Source: Elysia crispata (taxonomy: Eukaryota > Mollusca > Gastropoda > Plakobranchidae). Taken from it: a stretch of 64,000 nt of DNA. How positions within the stretch are numbered: position 1 is the first letter of the stretch; the number at the start of each line of letters is the position of its first letter. Location of the stretch: the NCBI GenBank assembly GCA_033675545.1, contig JAWDGP010006494.1, positions 699,001-763,000 of the forward strand, in the 5' to 3' direction. The translations under genes and the position numbers were made by a program. The notes under the pieces are model-generated. The model was not told where the DNA came from, did no database searches, and saw nothing but the letters and a program-made list of their open reading frames with translations. Shown piece by piece: positions 12,285 to 40,355 of this stretch.

Positions 12285-14824
12285 TTTGTTCAGGTCAATG
12301 TAGATCATTTTTGTAAAAAAAAACTTTTACCTTGCATGTATGTTCCTTAATGGATAATTTTGATTGATTGCCAAAAACAATTATATGAATCAAGAAACCA
12401 TGCAATTTTATACTTATTATATATTTATGATTATGTTAAAATTATTAATTTCAAAGGCCATACATGTTTCCACCTGAATGCCAGTCTCCACAACGACTAC
12501 TCTTGTTACCTCAAATTTAATTTTCTCTTCAACATTAGAGTCAGATCCAGCGTATTGTTTTTACATAATGGATGCAATTTAATTTTTACTTTTTTAATTG
12601 TATCTTCTTCCTTCGCCTTTTCCAAGGGTCAAAGCTAGACCTATTCTATCTTTAAATTTCAACAAAAGCAGTCTTTTAGTTCAGTAAATCAAGAAGAAGA
12701 AGACTCAGGTCAGGGTTGAGAGTGTTTCAAAAAATATTTATTATAGTAGTGAATCACTTGAATTTGTGCTTTTTTTTTTTTTGGTGATCAAGTGTAATGA
12801 TCATGGTCACAAATGATCTCCCTTTTTTAAACAGGCACACAAGCAACAGAGCAAAAATAAAAATTCCAAGAACATAAAGATTTCAATGTAGGTTTTCTTT
12901 GAAAACTTGTGAAATACAAAATGCTTTGCTTTTTTCTCCTTTTTATGTAACTTGAATCATACAAGCTAAAGCTCTTCAATCTGTGGAAGAGATTTATGCC
13001 TTTTATGCCAGTGTTAGCTTCAGCTTCATGTTGTATTGCAAAATATGAAAACTCTACCCAGCTTGCACTGCTTTGCAAACCTTAAGATTTTTTTCCCTTC
13101 TATCTTCAGTCATATAGAAAATAACTATCCAGACCTTAAGCTACCTCATACTCTTTTTTTTTTTTAGTTTTATCTTATTGATGTTTGACAGAACAAGCTA
13201 AATCAGACTCAGGAGAAAGTTCGCAGATAGGCAGGTTGTATTGAACTGTTGTTGAGTCTAGGCTTAATGAAATGGAGCTTTAAATTGGATTGACAAGTTG
13301 TAAAAAAAACAAAAAAAAAAAACCAACATTTTGAGAGGCTTCATTAAGAGGATAATTGCATTGAATTCTTGAAAAGGACACACTCCTCAGGCAGCTAGCA
13401 TTCAAGGATCACAACTAATCAGTATAAAGAGTGCTATTTCACAAACAGTTATGCTAATTCATAGAGCTCTGCTTTTAGATTTTGTTTGTTTATCGAGCAA
13501 TAGTCAGTGAGGAAGTGAAATTTCAGGTAAAAAAAAAAACAAGAAAAGCACAAATAGGAAAATATTTAGATCACAGTAGAATCGTGGAGATCTTCAAATT
13601 GCTTCTGAATCTTGAACAAAACTTTCAACTGTGAACAACTCTTTGTGAAATGCCATTCCCTTTTGTAGAGAAATACGATTGCTGTTGCATGAGGATTATT
13701 ATATTTTGTCGTTGTTTGAAGGATTAAATATAAATCATCTATGAAAATGCTGACCTTATAAGTCCACTTGTATCATAAAATGATCTTTTGAAGTGTACTT
13801 CTTCTTTAGTATTGAGAAGGCATTTGCAATCCTAAGATTTGAATTCTTTAAATAATGTTTTTAGTGAACTTCTTTTTTTTTTGAATCACAAGCTCAGGGA
13901 CAGTTGAGTGAACTAGGCTTAAAAAATTATGGCACCTGGACATTAGAATATGATTTAGCAGACATTGGTGTAGATGGCTATCACAGCAAATAGCTTTTTG
14001 GCCTCTCCTAAAAAGTGAATTCAGAGGACAGGGGCTTTAACTGATGCTATGAGAGATGAAGTGTTATGACTCGATTATTAAAAGTCTGCTCTCTGCTGTT
14101 TCATTTTCTTAGATGCTCATCTGAGCAATACTTTTTTTTGGGAATTCTAATGGGTGTGCAAATTTTTTGTTGAATGGATAACTATGTAAATGTATTTTGA
14201 TCCATTCATGTACGCATCAAATTCAGAGTTGTTCTCTTAATCTATAGGCAAATCAATCAATTGCCTAATTGAACCTGGTTGATAACTTTTAATGTGAAGA
14301 AAGTAGCAGAATGTCATAGCAATTAAACTTTCTATCAAAACATCTTACATCTTCTTGTTTCTTTATAAGTTTGCCTTTAATTAGGGCAGGATGATAATTT
14401 TAAACTTGTATATGTGATGAACACCTTTTGTTCTTATGCAGGGGCTTTTTGTAGAATTTTCATATGAAGCAATATTAAAAGGTGGACATTTGAAAAAGGT
14501 GTCAGTTTAAAGCATGAAAAGTATGGCTTCCAGTAAGATATTTGCAATTTTGATATTATTATATTAAATAGATATATACACAAGACAACTTTGGGTGCAA
14601 CAGTCCTCATGAAATATTAAAATGCATGTAAAATGCATTTTTTTGGTTCACCTTATTACTGGCCAAAAAAAAATAGAACATTGCCCAGTGGCTTGTAAAT
14701 GTCATGACCTGAATTAAGGAAGTGAATCTAATTCTGTCTTTTTTGTGTTTTGATGTCTCTTGCATCCATTAACAAGGTTGACTTTATTTCCTAGTTCAAA
14801 TTATTCATGTTTTTTAAAATGATA
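12285..14824. other. COX10 3' UTR and intergenic DNA; no gene seen
   Basis: A/T-rich sequence with homopolymer runs (12769-12781, 13302-13321). The first few hundred bases should be COX10 3' UTR, but no single polyadenylation signal stands out. ORFs on either strand are short and unrecognised. Confidence 0.4.
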
Positions 14825-15608
14825 TCAATTATCAAGGTAGAATCCCACTTTCCGTAAGACCAGCTTCTTCCCTTCCCATCTCGGGGATGAAGCCAGTCGC
14901 TTTCTCAATGCAATCTGACGTCCGGGCTAGCCGAACTGCCCTTTGCGCGTCTAGTAATGTCCAGCTACATTACTCGTTTGCCCTTTGTTGAAAACACTCG
15001 CTCAAAATGCGGTGTCGAAGCTTAGGGTGTCCTGAGTGCTGTGCAGCGAGCGCCCGAGGCCATTTCGGAGATAGTTGCTCGTCTTGTGCGGGCAAATCTC
15101 CTGGCCAAGGGCTGGATCTCAGCAGTGGCACTGGTTGGGCTGCCCTTGCGCATCTAGCCGCATTACTCGTTTGTCCTTCGCAAAAAGACCCTCACCAACT
15201 TCGCCGCTTCCACGAGCACGGGTCGCTCTGCCCAGAGGACCTGGCTTCGGTCCTGGCACCCCCAGGACTTCGGCAGTCCTCCAGTGCTGGGCAATCGAAC
15301 AGTACGTGGTCGACATCCTCGACTCGGTTTTGGCACAGACGGGCAAGACGCCGATTGACTCCAACCTCGTTTTGACATGCTGGCTAAGAGCAGTACGTGA
15401 TTTACGCGCATGCGAAATACTTGTACGGCGTCACCTCGCGGGAAGTGAACGCGATAATCATCAGCTCGTCGAGCCTCATAAAGCTTAGCCAGCCTTGTGT
15501 CATCATTCCCTTTGATCGCCGCTCTCCACCTTTTTGCTGTTTCCCCTCGTAATAGGGACGAGACATTAGCCAGGGTTGCCAAGACTGTGGGTTGAGGTCA
15601 ATTATCAA
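14825..15608 (-). mobile_element. 5'-truncated non-LTR retrotransposon flanked by an 11-bp target-site duplication
   Basis: The flanks carry TCAATTATCAA at both 14825-14835 and 15598-15608, enclosing 762 bases that are visibly GC-rich against an A/T-rich setting. On the minus strand the insert encodes the C-terminal end of a LINE reverse-transcriptase protein: a region reading VFRMRVNHVLLLA, then after a frame change LCQNRVEDVDHVLFDCPALE (about 15275-15340), the CxxC...HxxxxxC-type zinc-knuckle pattern of Jockey/CR1-like proteins. The pieces are in different frames, so the copy is dead. Downstream of the coding part comes a non-coding tail of about 400 bases without poly(A). Its base composition suggests a relatively recent insertion. 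Confidence 0.8.
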
Positions 15609-17879
15609 ATGACAAGAAGGATCCTAATACATTTTGACAACAAAGATTTATGAAAGAACTGATAAGTGCCCTTTCCTAGTTCACAAAATTTAAACCTGAG
15701 GTTAAACTTTAAGTATGAAAAAGTTGAATGAAATAAAGAATCTGCACAAAGTATTATTGCAAAACAGATATTTTGACAGCCAAATGTTGTGATTCAACGT
15801 GAGAGATGAAGTTTTTGTCAGGTTGTCATGATTAACTATTTGTAGACACATAGATCTTTTAACTTTCTAGGTCTGCGGCAAAATGCACAATCTAAGCATT
15901 TTATTCCTTTTATTTAGAGATTTTTATTTATGGAAAACTGTTAAAAAGTGTTTTTAATGTGTGGTTTTTTTTGTCAGAATTTCTTTTTTCTCTGTCTGTA
16001 ACGATTCACATGTAGTATTGATTGACCAAGTGACACTCAACCTCAAATTTTACTAAAATTGTGGTTTAAGAAGCAAAGATCAATGTTACACAAAACTGAG
16101 GAGAAAACCACACACTCAGTGACGGAGATTTCAGATCTACCTATGGGAGGAATGTTGGCTTTTGTTACATGTTTTAAAAGAAACCAATGTCCTTTTTTTT
16201 TTCTTGGTACAGTATTGAAATTTTATGCACTTTTAGAAATATAACGTGAACTAAAAACATGTTTCTTCCGAAGGGAAATATTACATTGCAAAGAGTCATG
16301 GCTTATATGGAAAATTCATAATATCTTAAATATTAAAATTAAAATCAAACCAAAAGCATCAACATCAAAATAAAAAAAATGGAGCTGAAGCACATCTTGT
16401 CTTTTAACAAAGCACTCGTAAAAAATTCTGTCAGATCGTGTCTACCAAAACCACACAACTGGTGCTGAAATTTCAGAGGTTAGTTGGAATATGGTTTGCA
16501 CTATTTTTGAATAGTGGTCTGGTTGACTCAGCAATCCTAATTTTGTTAAAAAATGATCATCATCATTTTCATAATTAGCAAAGTCAATAGGAAACAATCT
16601 TGTTCTGATGACAAGTAACGATTTTAGAGACTTAATGATTATAGAGCTATTTGAATAGACAGTGTTTCCTTGTGGCATTTTTTTTTGTGTGTAATGTTGC
16701 TTCAATGAAGTTACCACTCATTTACTGCTAAGAGCTTTAGCAAAGATATAAAAGAGGATCAAATGTTGATCACTCCATTCTAAAATATTTTCTTTGAATT
16801 TCTTAGCATCTTTAGAAACATCAAGAAATGTGGAACTTGACATACATTGGAACATGATCTAGCCTTAACTATATGTTGGTATTTCCAATGTGTATGGTAT
16901 CATCTTTCATTTTTTCTTTTTCATTTTAGTCACAACCATTACAAAGCTAGCCTTTTGTCTTTGTGGAGTTTATAGAAACCTCTTGATTCAAATCAATTCA
17001 AGGATGCAACACATAACAATGAAGGCGCAGGAGGCATATTTGCTCGGGGAAAATGATTTAAGCCAAGAAACTACATGTTGTTTCATTTCTGCAGTGATTG
17101 TATAGTTGGTGGTCACCCTCGAAAAAGTGTTAGTTTGGATCATTTTGTTTCTGTTACTGAGCATTCGCTCTTGGTCCCTTTGCAAGTGATGACCATACTT
17201 GGACAAAGTTGGGTAAGATTGGAAAAAAACAATCTAAAATTTCAGAAAACCTCAACAGAGTTGTTTCTTGAGCAAAATTCACTGTGCGCACTTATATTTG
17301 TAACATTTTCAATTTCATAGTTTCAATATAAAACTTATTTTTAATGCGTATTGATTGTTATCCTGAAAAAGCTCTTTACCATAAACTAAGAGCTTGGATC
17401 TTACTTGAACTAGTTTGACACCGTTATGAACCACCCATCTATTTATGTGAATTGTTTTTTTTTTATCTTTAAAAGGTTTTGTTTTGCTATACTCAATGTA
17501 AAAAAAAAAGCAACAAAAAAAGCCCACAAAAAACGGAAGGTATAACATTAAGCATTTTTCCTTTTGATACATGTATAACCAGTCTTGAAATTCTGAAAAT
17601 CAGGTGAAATCCTAATGGAAGTAGGTTTATTATTTCTATTAAAAAAATATTTTCCTAAGGGTGAAAATCCTTAGAAAAATCAGGAAGTTTAAAGCAACAG
17701 AACAAAATAATTAAATTTTCTTGACTGCATGACTAAACTTTGTGGACAAGTACAAAAATGATCCATTGAATTAGGTGTAGAGTTGCATTGGCACAGGATG
17801 AATCTATCTGTTCTTTTTTAAATTAATATCTCCTAAAGCCATAATCTGCCCTCTCACCTTATCTGGTATCACAGCACTA
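15609..17879. other. Intergenic; no gene seen
   Basis: A/T-rich sequence with only short, unrecognised ORFs. No inverted repeats or RNA genes were noticed. Confidence 0.35.
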
Positions 17880-18410
17880 GTACTGCGCATTTTAGGTTGC
17901 ATCTTTTTATATTAAGCTAATCATAGCACTAACACAAGCTGAAGAAAAGAAATTGGATGCGTTTCACAGAAAACAGCTGAAGCGGGTTGTTGGGATAAGA
18001 TACCCAGTAAAGATAACAAACAAGGCTCTCTACAAGCAATGCAATGAACGCCCGCTTTCACTGTATGTTTTGGAAAACAGATGGCGTTTGTTCGGACATA
18101 TACTGCGACGCGACAGAGAAATCCCAGCCAATAAAGCCATGGAAGGATTCTTTATCCCACAAGGGGACAAATACAGGGGAAGACCAATCACTACCTTGCC
18201 AGTGGTCTTGAACAACGACTTGTCCCGATTAGAAAGTAATACTTATGGTCTTAAAACCTTCAAAGACATTGAAAACCTGAAAAAGATCGCAGAACAGAGG
18301 GATCAGTGGAGGATACTATGCACAGGAATACAAAAGGCAGCCGAGGCGTTGCAGTCTGACGACTACGATGCGGAACGGCGATAAGTCAAGTCAGTAAGTC
18401 AATCATAGAT
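17880..18410 (+). mobile_element. Non-LTR retrotransposon 3' fragment (RT C-terminus)
   Basis: An open frame from about 17905 to the stop at 18384 encodes about 150 residues with the recurring C-terminal signature of mollusc LINE proteins: EEKKLDAFHRKQLKRVVG, then RPLSLYVLENRWRLFGHILR, then RGRPITTLP, then EQRDQWRI. The frame is intact but all catalytic RT and endonuclease parts are missing, so it is 5'-truncated. The stop is followed by short aagtcaagtcagtaagtcaa repeats, like the simple-repeat tails of RTE-type elements. Confidence 0.85.
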
Positions 18411-19928
18411 GGCCATTTATTTCATAGTCTTCTATGCTAAAGGTATGACCAAATTCAAACCTAGTTGCACTTGTCTAAAAGGGCATGATAAAACCAACCT
18501 ATCTGAAGTCGCAACTGCGAAAACTAAATTGCTATAAAATCTGTGCTTATAGGATTGGAAGTCATTTTGTATCAGCACTCAATTCATAACTTTTAAGACT
18601 TAATTCTCATGAATGCCATGTGTGAGGTGTTGATTATCAGAAACAATTTTAGGTAAGTCCTTAAACACAATCTGCATTTGTTTGGGTCTGCAAGTGCTCC
18701 ACACACAAATAGACAGAACTTGATTTTGTGTTTAATCAAATTGCTCTCTGAGTTTCTTTTGTGTTTTAAGCCCTTTTACATTTTGGCCGGCCATAATATT
18801 TGACCTAACCACTATACATGTATGTTGTTGCAGTTTGTGTTGGTGAGCTTCCCACACTTCTGCATTTTTTTTTCAGGCCCAACTCTATAATTATTGTACA
18901 TGCACTTAGACACTAGGCCAAAGCAGCATGCACGTGGAGTGGCGGAGATGGAAAGTAGCCATCGCACTGTTTGGTTAATAAGACTTACTGTAAAATTCCA
19001 GGTCAACATCTTTTCTGATCTCGGTAATGAATATGAAGTGCCATTTGAAAATGTGTCAAATTACAGCTGGCCTTACCAATATCTCAATAGGCCTGCTTGT
19101 AAAGCCGCACTTGCCAAATGTTAAACGATTTATTTCCTTCTCATCTCAGTATATAAATGTTCTCTAAAATACTCAAAGCAACTTCAAGAAAATTTTTTCC
19201 ATAATTTGATGTTTTTGGATTCAAAATTGCTCAAATCTAAAAATCTAATTGTTGAAAATGAAGCAGACCTTTGAGAATATGTAATTTTTTATCTATTGGA
19301 CAATATGAGACACTACAATATCATTAGTAAGTAAAAATCATCCAACATATTTGAGCTCTATGTTCTATAGTTTACTTTTAAATTTCAGTTTCCCTAGAGT
19401 ATGACATAGTTATGATAATAAATGTACATCCATACACAATTGGTAGTCACAAATCTCTTGCGATATTTTCTCAGGTTTACCCATGTTGTGATAAAACTAT
19501 GTACAGTGTAAGAATCAAGCATATTGTCTTCTTTAAGATTGAAGGATTGATCTATTTACTTATATTTTTTTATATTCTTAATTTTTTTCATACAAAAAGA
19601 TTACAAACTTTTAAACTTGACAGTTAAAAGCAGCACTGAGCAGGTGAGGTCCCAAACTCACCATCCCAAGCTATGTTTGTGCAAAATCAATTATGGACAG
19701 GTTTGTAAGGAAAGCCACAGGCTACCCACAAAATCAGAACTATCAGGACTTGAGATACAGTTTAGATGGATTTTTAAAACTTCTAAAATCTTCCAAGTTC
19801 ATAACTTTGATTTCACCCATTCACAAAGCTAACAAGCATATTCATACTTTATACACAACCAAACCATCTATCACAGCCATCTTTGTATCAAAGTTCCAAA
19901 TTTCACAATACTTCAGTGTTGTTTTCTC
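18411..19928. other. Intergenic / TEX47-like 3' UTR; no gene seen
   Basis: A/T-rich with no credible ORF. The right-hand end should include the 3' UTR of the minus-strand TEX47-like gene. Confidence 0.35.
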
Positions 19929-34986
<15,058 letters not shown>

Positions 34987-35630
34987 TTTTGTAAACGTTC
35001 CTATAGTAATGTGTGGTAGCTGGATGTCAAATATCGTTTAAACGAGAAAACAGCACGTGGAAATTAATTTGCATTGTTTGTCAAATATAAATCGAGCCTA
35101 TTTTCATAAATTTGAATTTTATCATAATCAAATATGCTTTTAATGACTTATAAATTGAAAGTAAAATAAATAGTTTGAAATCATTTCATAACTTTTTTCC
35201 AACCCCTTCTCCCCCCCATCCCCATGTAAATCTATAGTCTGTTTCATACGAGCTTCGTGCTCTCTTATCGTATGTTCATTTTCACGCCCTTACAAGAGTT
35301 TACCCCAGTTTTAAAGAGGATAAAAATAATGTGGTTTGTCGAAAATGAGCAAAACGGAGAAATGACAAGATAGCAATGGGCACATTTAACTACTCAACGG
35401 AAACGAGTGTCTCTTTCAGGCTTTAATAAGGAATTATATACTTATTCTTCAACGAAATAGTATGTAATACCTGTAATGTGGATATCTTTTTACAATGCAT
35501 CTCTTTTTGTCTAAAGCGGTCGCAAATTACATAACTCTTCGAAAATCCCACACAATAATATATTTGATGGTCTTTAACATTGAATTGCTCGTCTCCCTGA
35601 GGCCGCGCCTGCCCATCGCATTAGTTTTCC

Positions 35631-35963
<333 letters not shown>

Positions 35964-36179
35964 TGTCTAATTATTATTGTATTAATTTATTAATTAATTA
36001 ATTGAACTACATGTAGATCTCGAAACAATAACGAATGGCAATTTTTGTTTTATTCCATGTTCATTTAAAGCTCATTGATTGCATGAAGACACAAACGGAA
36101 ACACCTGAAGTAAAAAATTCTACTTTTCCTTTCCTTTCGAGTTCCACACCACAAACTCCACACTGCAGTCTTTACTTAC

Positions 36180-36440
36180 ATGCATCCCTAAATTGTTAGA
36201 GACGATAGATTTAGATCTAGAATACTGAATAGATAAGCTTTACAACTAATACCAGGCATTGTTAGGTGACCATTATAGTCTATACAGACCTAGATCTGAA
36301 TCCATCCAGAACTAGACTAGATCTAGAATCGAACCAAGTTTTAGATTTAAATTTAGATCTGTAGAAAATAGAATAGATCTGATCAATATTTTGAAGTTTG
36401 GTTTCTAGATCTAGGCCTACTACCAAATCATTGGAACACA
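36180..36440. repeat. AGATCT-type word cluster upstream of UTP3
   Basis: Repeated agatct, tctagatct and related words, the third such cluster in the window (others near 224-290 and 3540-3810). There is no strict period. Confidence 0.6.
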
Positions 36441-36565
36441 TTAAACAAGATCTATTTTAATTACACAATATAATTTCTGCATTGCAAATTGAGAGAAATA
36501 TAGGTTTATACCTACAAGATCTTTCTAGAGCTATTCTAGCTTAAACTTTTCATTAACTTGCCAGA

Positions 36566-39500
36566 ATGAAAAATCGAGGAAAAGCAAAGCATGAAAATAA
36601 AATCAAGAAAAGGTAAGTTCAGATCTCTAGATCCTTATATCTATATCTTGCAATTTCATCTTCTACTGGACTGGAGTTCGTTTCGCCAGCCTAGAAAGAT
36701 TCTTTAAAAATCAAAAGACTAATGAAAAGGGTTCATTTTCAAAAAGCAGGGTTACTTTTAATGCAAAGAAGGATAATTTTATGTTAAGAGTAGCAGATTT
36801 AGCTGGTTTATTTTTCTGCACATGGAATGCAGTTAAATTTTAATTCCATAAATTGCCTGTCTTTTGATTCCATGGAGGTCTTTACAATAGTAACTGACAA
36901 CAATCAATCAATGTTATTGGGATTGAGGTCTCTGAATCAGTTCAAAAGCTTATATACAACCTTTATTTTTTATTTTACAATCCTGGTATTCTCCTTACAG
37001 AATTCATTGCTACCTTTTTGGATTAATACTTTGTAAAAGTGCCCCCAATTGTAATTAAATGTAGTCAACCTACACTTAATAAGCTGTTATAATATATGAC
37101 ATCTAATGTTGAATCCGGTGACCAAAGTAAACAAATTTCTGGACTTCCTCAATGAAGAAACAAATATATGAATACAAAACATTTTGGGTATGTTGCTTTA
37201 AAAGAAAGTTGTAACAGTAAAGTATTCTGCAACTCTGCTAGCTAATATCTTTAAAAAAAAATCCAAACTTATGAGTTAGCAGCAGAATTATCATTTTTCT
37301 AGGATACAAAAATTCTTCTAAAACTAAGCTGAGACCTTTAATCTATACAAAAGTATGTCACACCCAAGATTAACAATTTAACTTGAGGCTGGTCTTCTTT
37401 TCTCTTAAAATACCTGGTAGTATGTTATGTTTGTGTTCAAATTATTAGATTGAAGGAAAAGATTGCCCTTTTTACTCATAAATTACATGTCCTAATAAGT
37501 CTCAACAAATATGGTTTTTGGTTTACTTAAAATTATGATTGTTTGAATACAAATTGACAGTTTAGGAGAAATTGAAATCGATTAAATACAAAATGAAGAC
37601 CTTTTTTCTCTATTGATTTGTGTGTCTTAAATAATTAGCACTAGGGTTTCAACTTGTCAGGATCAAACGAAGTAGTACTTATGCATCAGTAAATGGCTAA
37701 ATAATTATAAGATCACCTTCCTGGTTAAATCTTTGATTACAAGTAAGAGCAGGAGGCAGATTTACTGATTCTTAAGATATTTTTCATGTTATTAAATGTA
37801 AGCTCTGAATTTATTTTGGTAAGAAACTCCCAATGTAAATTATAAGGCCAACTAGAGCATTTTTAATAGCTAAAAGAAATTCTTCTTCTTCTCAAATGCC
37901 CTGTCTGGAACAGACATCGGCGATCATGATTCTCCACCTGTCCCTATCTTCCGTCATCCGCAGTAAGGCTATGTTGTCTTTGTTGTTTCCTGTCACAAAA
38001 GAGCTCAAGCTATCAAGAAATGTAATCCTTTGTCTACCTCTGCTTCTTGTACCTTCTATCTTGCCTGTAAGAGATAAAAATTCCAGTCCCTTATGGCGAC
38101 ATATGTGGCCTAAAAATTTCAGTTGCCTTTTCCTTATTGTTTTCTTGGTTCGTTTCTTCTAATATCGATTCGTTTGTCCTCTTTTCTTTCCATGATATTC
38201 TTAACATTCTCCTGTAGAACCACATTTCCGCTGCCTCTAAATTTTTCTTGGTTCCTGCAGTTATTGTCCAAGTTTCGCATCCATATAAAAGTATAGACCA
38301 CACATATGTTTTCAAAACCTTCAATTTGGTTGAAAATGATATATTTCTATTTTTAAGAATGGTGCTCATTTTTTGGAAAGAAGCCTTTGCAATGGCTATT
38401 CTCTTCTTAATTTCAGTCCTGCATTTACCGTCAGATGTCAATGTATATCCTAGGTATTTGAATTTCTGTACTTGCCTGATTTGTTCTCCCTTGCTAAAAG
38501 AAATTAGCAAATTTTTTTTTTACTGGTGGTGCACCTGCAAATCAGGGTTTCCTTAACCCAAATAATTCAGCAGAAACAGCAAAGAAATCATGAGTTATGT
38601 TTAAATCTGGTGAAAGAACGGCTGCATTTTTGTCTACATTGCAAACACGATTTATTGACCTGCACCACAAGCACAAATTAATATGTCTTTTTGTCTAAGA
38701 AATTATGTTAATACCTGTTGAGGTGGATATAACTTGCACTTTGCATTGGTACGGCTCAAAAAATTTGGTAAATTCACCTTGAAACTGATGAAAGCACATC
38801 TACTTTCTAACAAAAGTATTACTAAGGCTGTGACAGAATTTGTCGACTGAGATTTTTAATCTTACATTTCATACAATACAAGGTGAATTTTCCAAATTTT
38901 TTGAGTGGTATCAATGCAAAGTGCAAGTTATATGAAGTCTCATGATCATCTTATTAATTGGGATATTGTCAGGGTGTAATATTTAGTCCACATTTTTAGG
39001 TTGTTTGTGGATTTGAACTCTTAGAAAATGCGATTAGAGATTTATCGCAAACTTCTTTTTAAGGGAAATCTATTGGACTACAATGCAAATAAGCAGGATT
39101 TCTGTATGTTTCATAATGTGTAAGATGTACAAATTTCGTCTTTGTAACCCACATTTTATTGTCATTTGGAGAGCTTTGTCAACAGAAAATGCAACATCCT
39201 TTTTTTTAATTTTTTTTTTTTCAATGATTCACATACAGTTCCAGGAAGACTGCACCAAAGAATATTGACTCTGATTTAAATGATGATGTTGGAGATATAT
39301 TTACTGATGAGATCACTGACTTTACCAACGAAAGAAATCAAGTGCAGGTAGGAAAGATGAGATAACTTGAAATATCTTCAAAATCATGAAGAAATATAAC
39401 TGACATAGAACTCAGATTTTTTTTTATGTTATGGTTCAAACAAAAACAAACTATTTAAGAAGTAAGTGCTAAGGGCAAAGAACTGTGCAGAAACTTTCAT

Positions 39501-40319
39501 GACAAGATACATTAAGTTATGCATTTCAAATAAAAATTAGTTAAAGAATATTGCTTCAGTTGGAAAGCTATGATTTCTTTCTTAAATGCAAGCTATTTAA
39601 GAGAGAAGAAAAAAACAAAATGTTTGAAACACTCATTGATGCTTCTAGTGTTTGAGAAAAAAAAATGATGCCTGATAAAGTGATAGCTTACCCATTGATA
39701 CTACTGGGCTGTCATCAATTCGATGAAAATCAAAATTTAATTTTAATTCAATCATTGATGCTTTTGTTTGGTCCACAAAACACAAGGTTAAGTGTTTTCA
39801 TTAATGTTTTGAAAAAAAAATTATGTCATCAATTTTATCAATATCTTTGTTTTTTTCTTTGCTTTTTTTTTTTTACCCCCAATGGTAATTCAGATAACCT
39901 TGAAATGGATCAATTTTTTTTTTCAGAGAGACCTTATAGATCAACCAAGTGGAAGTGAGGATGAGGTAAGGAATATAATATATTTAAAATCAAATAAATA
40001 GTTATATTTTTGTTGTAATAATAATCTATTTCATCTCTCCTTTTTTGTTTTGTTAAATTGTCAAATACTCATTAATTCACTTTGACTTTTTCATTGAATT
40101 AATAGCTTAAGAAGAGTACTTAGAATTGACTGTAAATACCAAGTTGTTTTGTGTATCCTTTAAATAGTTATTCATCATCAAACTCATTTACTACTATTTC
40201 ATAGTTTGTCTAATTTATAGTTTCATTGTTTCTTGAAGCAGTTTTTAAGATACTTCAAATGTGTTAAAGGAATTACTTATTTAGACTTCAAATTTATCTG
40301 TATTTTGTTGTATTCATTT

Positions 40320-40355
<36 letters not shown>

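Noticed and set aside
15007..15608. Several overlapping 80-140-residue ORFs on both strands
   Set aside because: They come from the GC-rich LINE insertion, whose true coding strand is minus and which is frameshifted.
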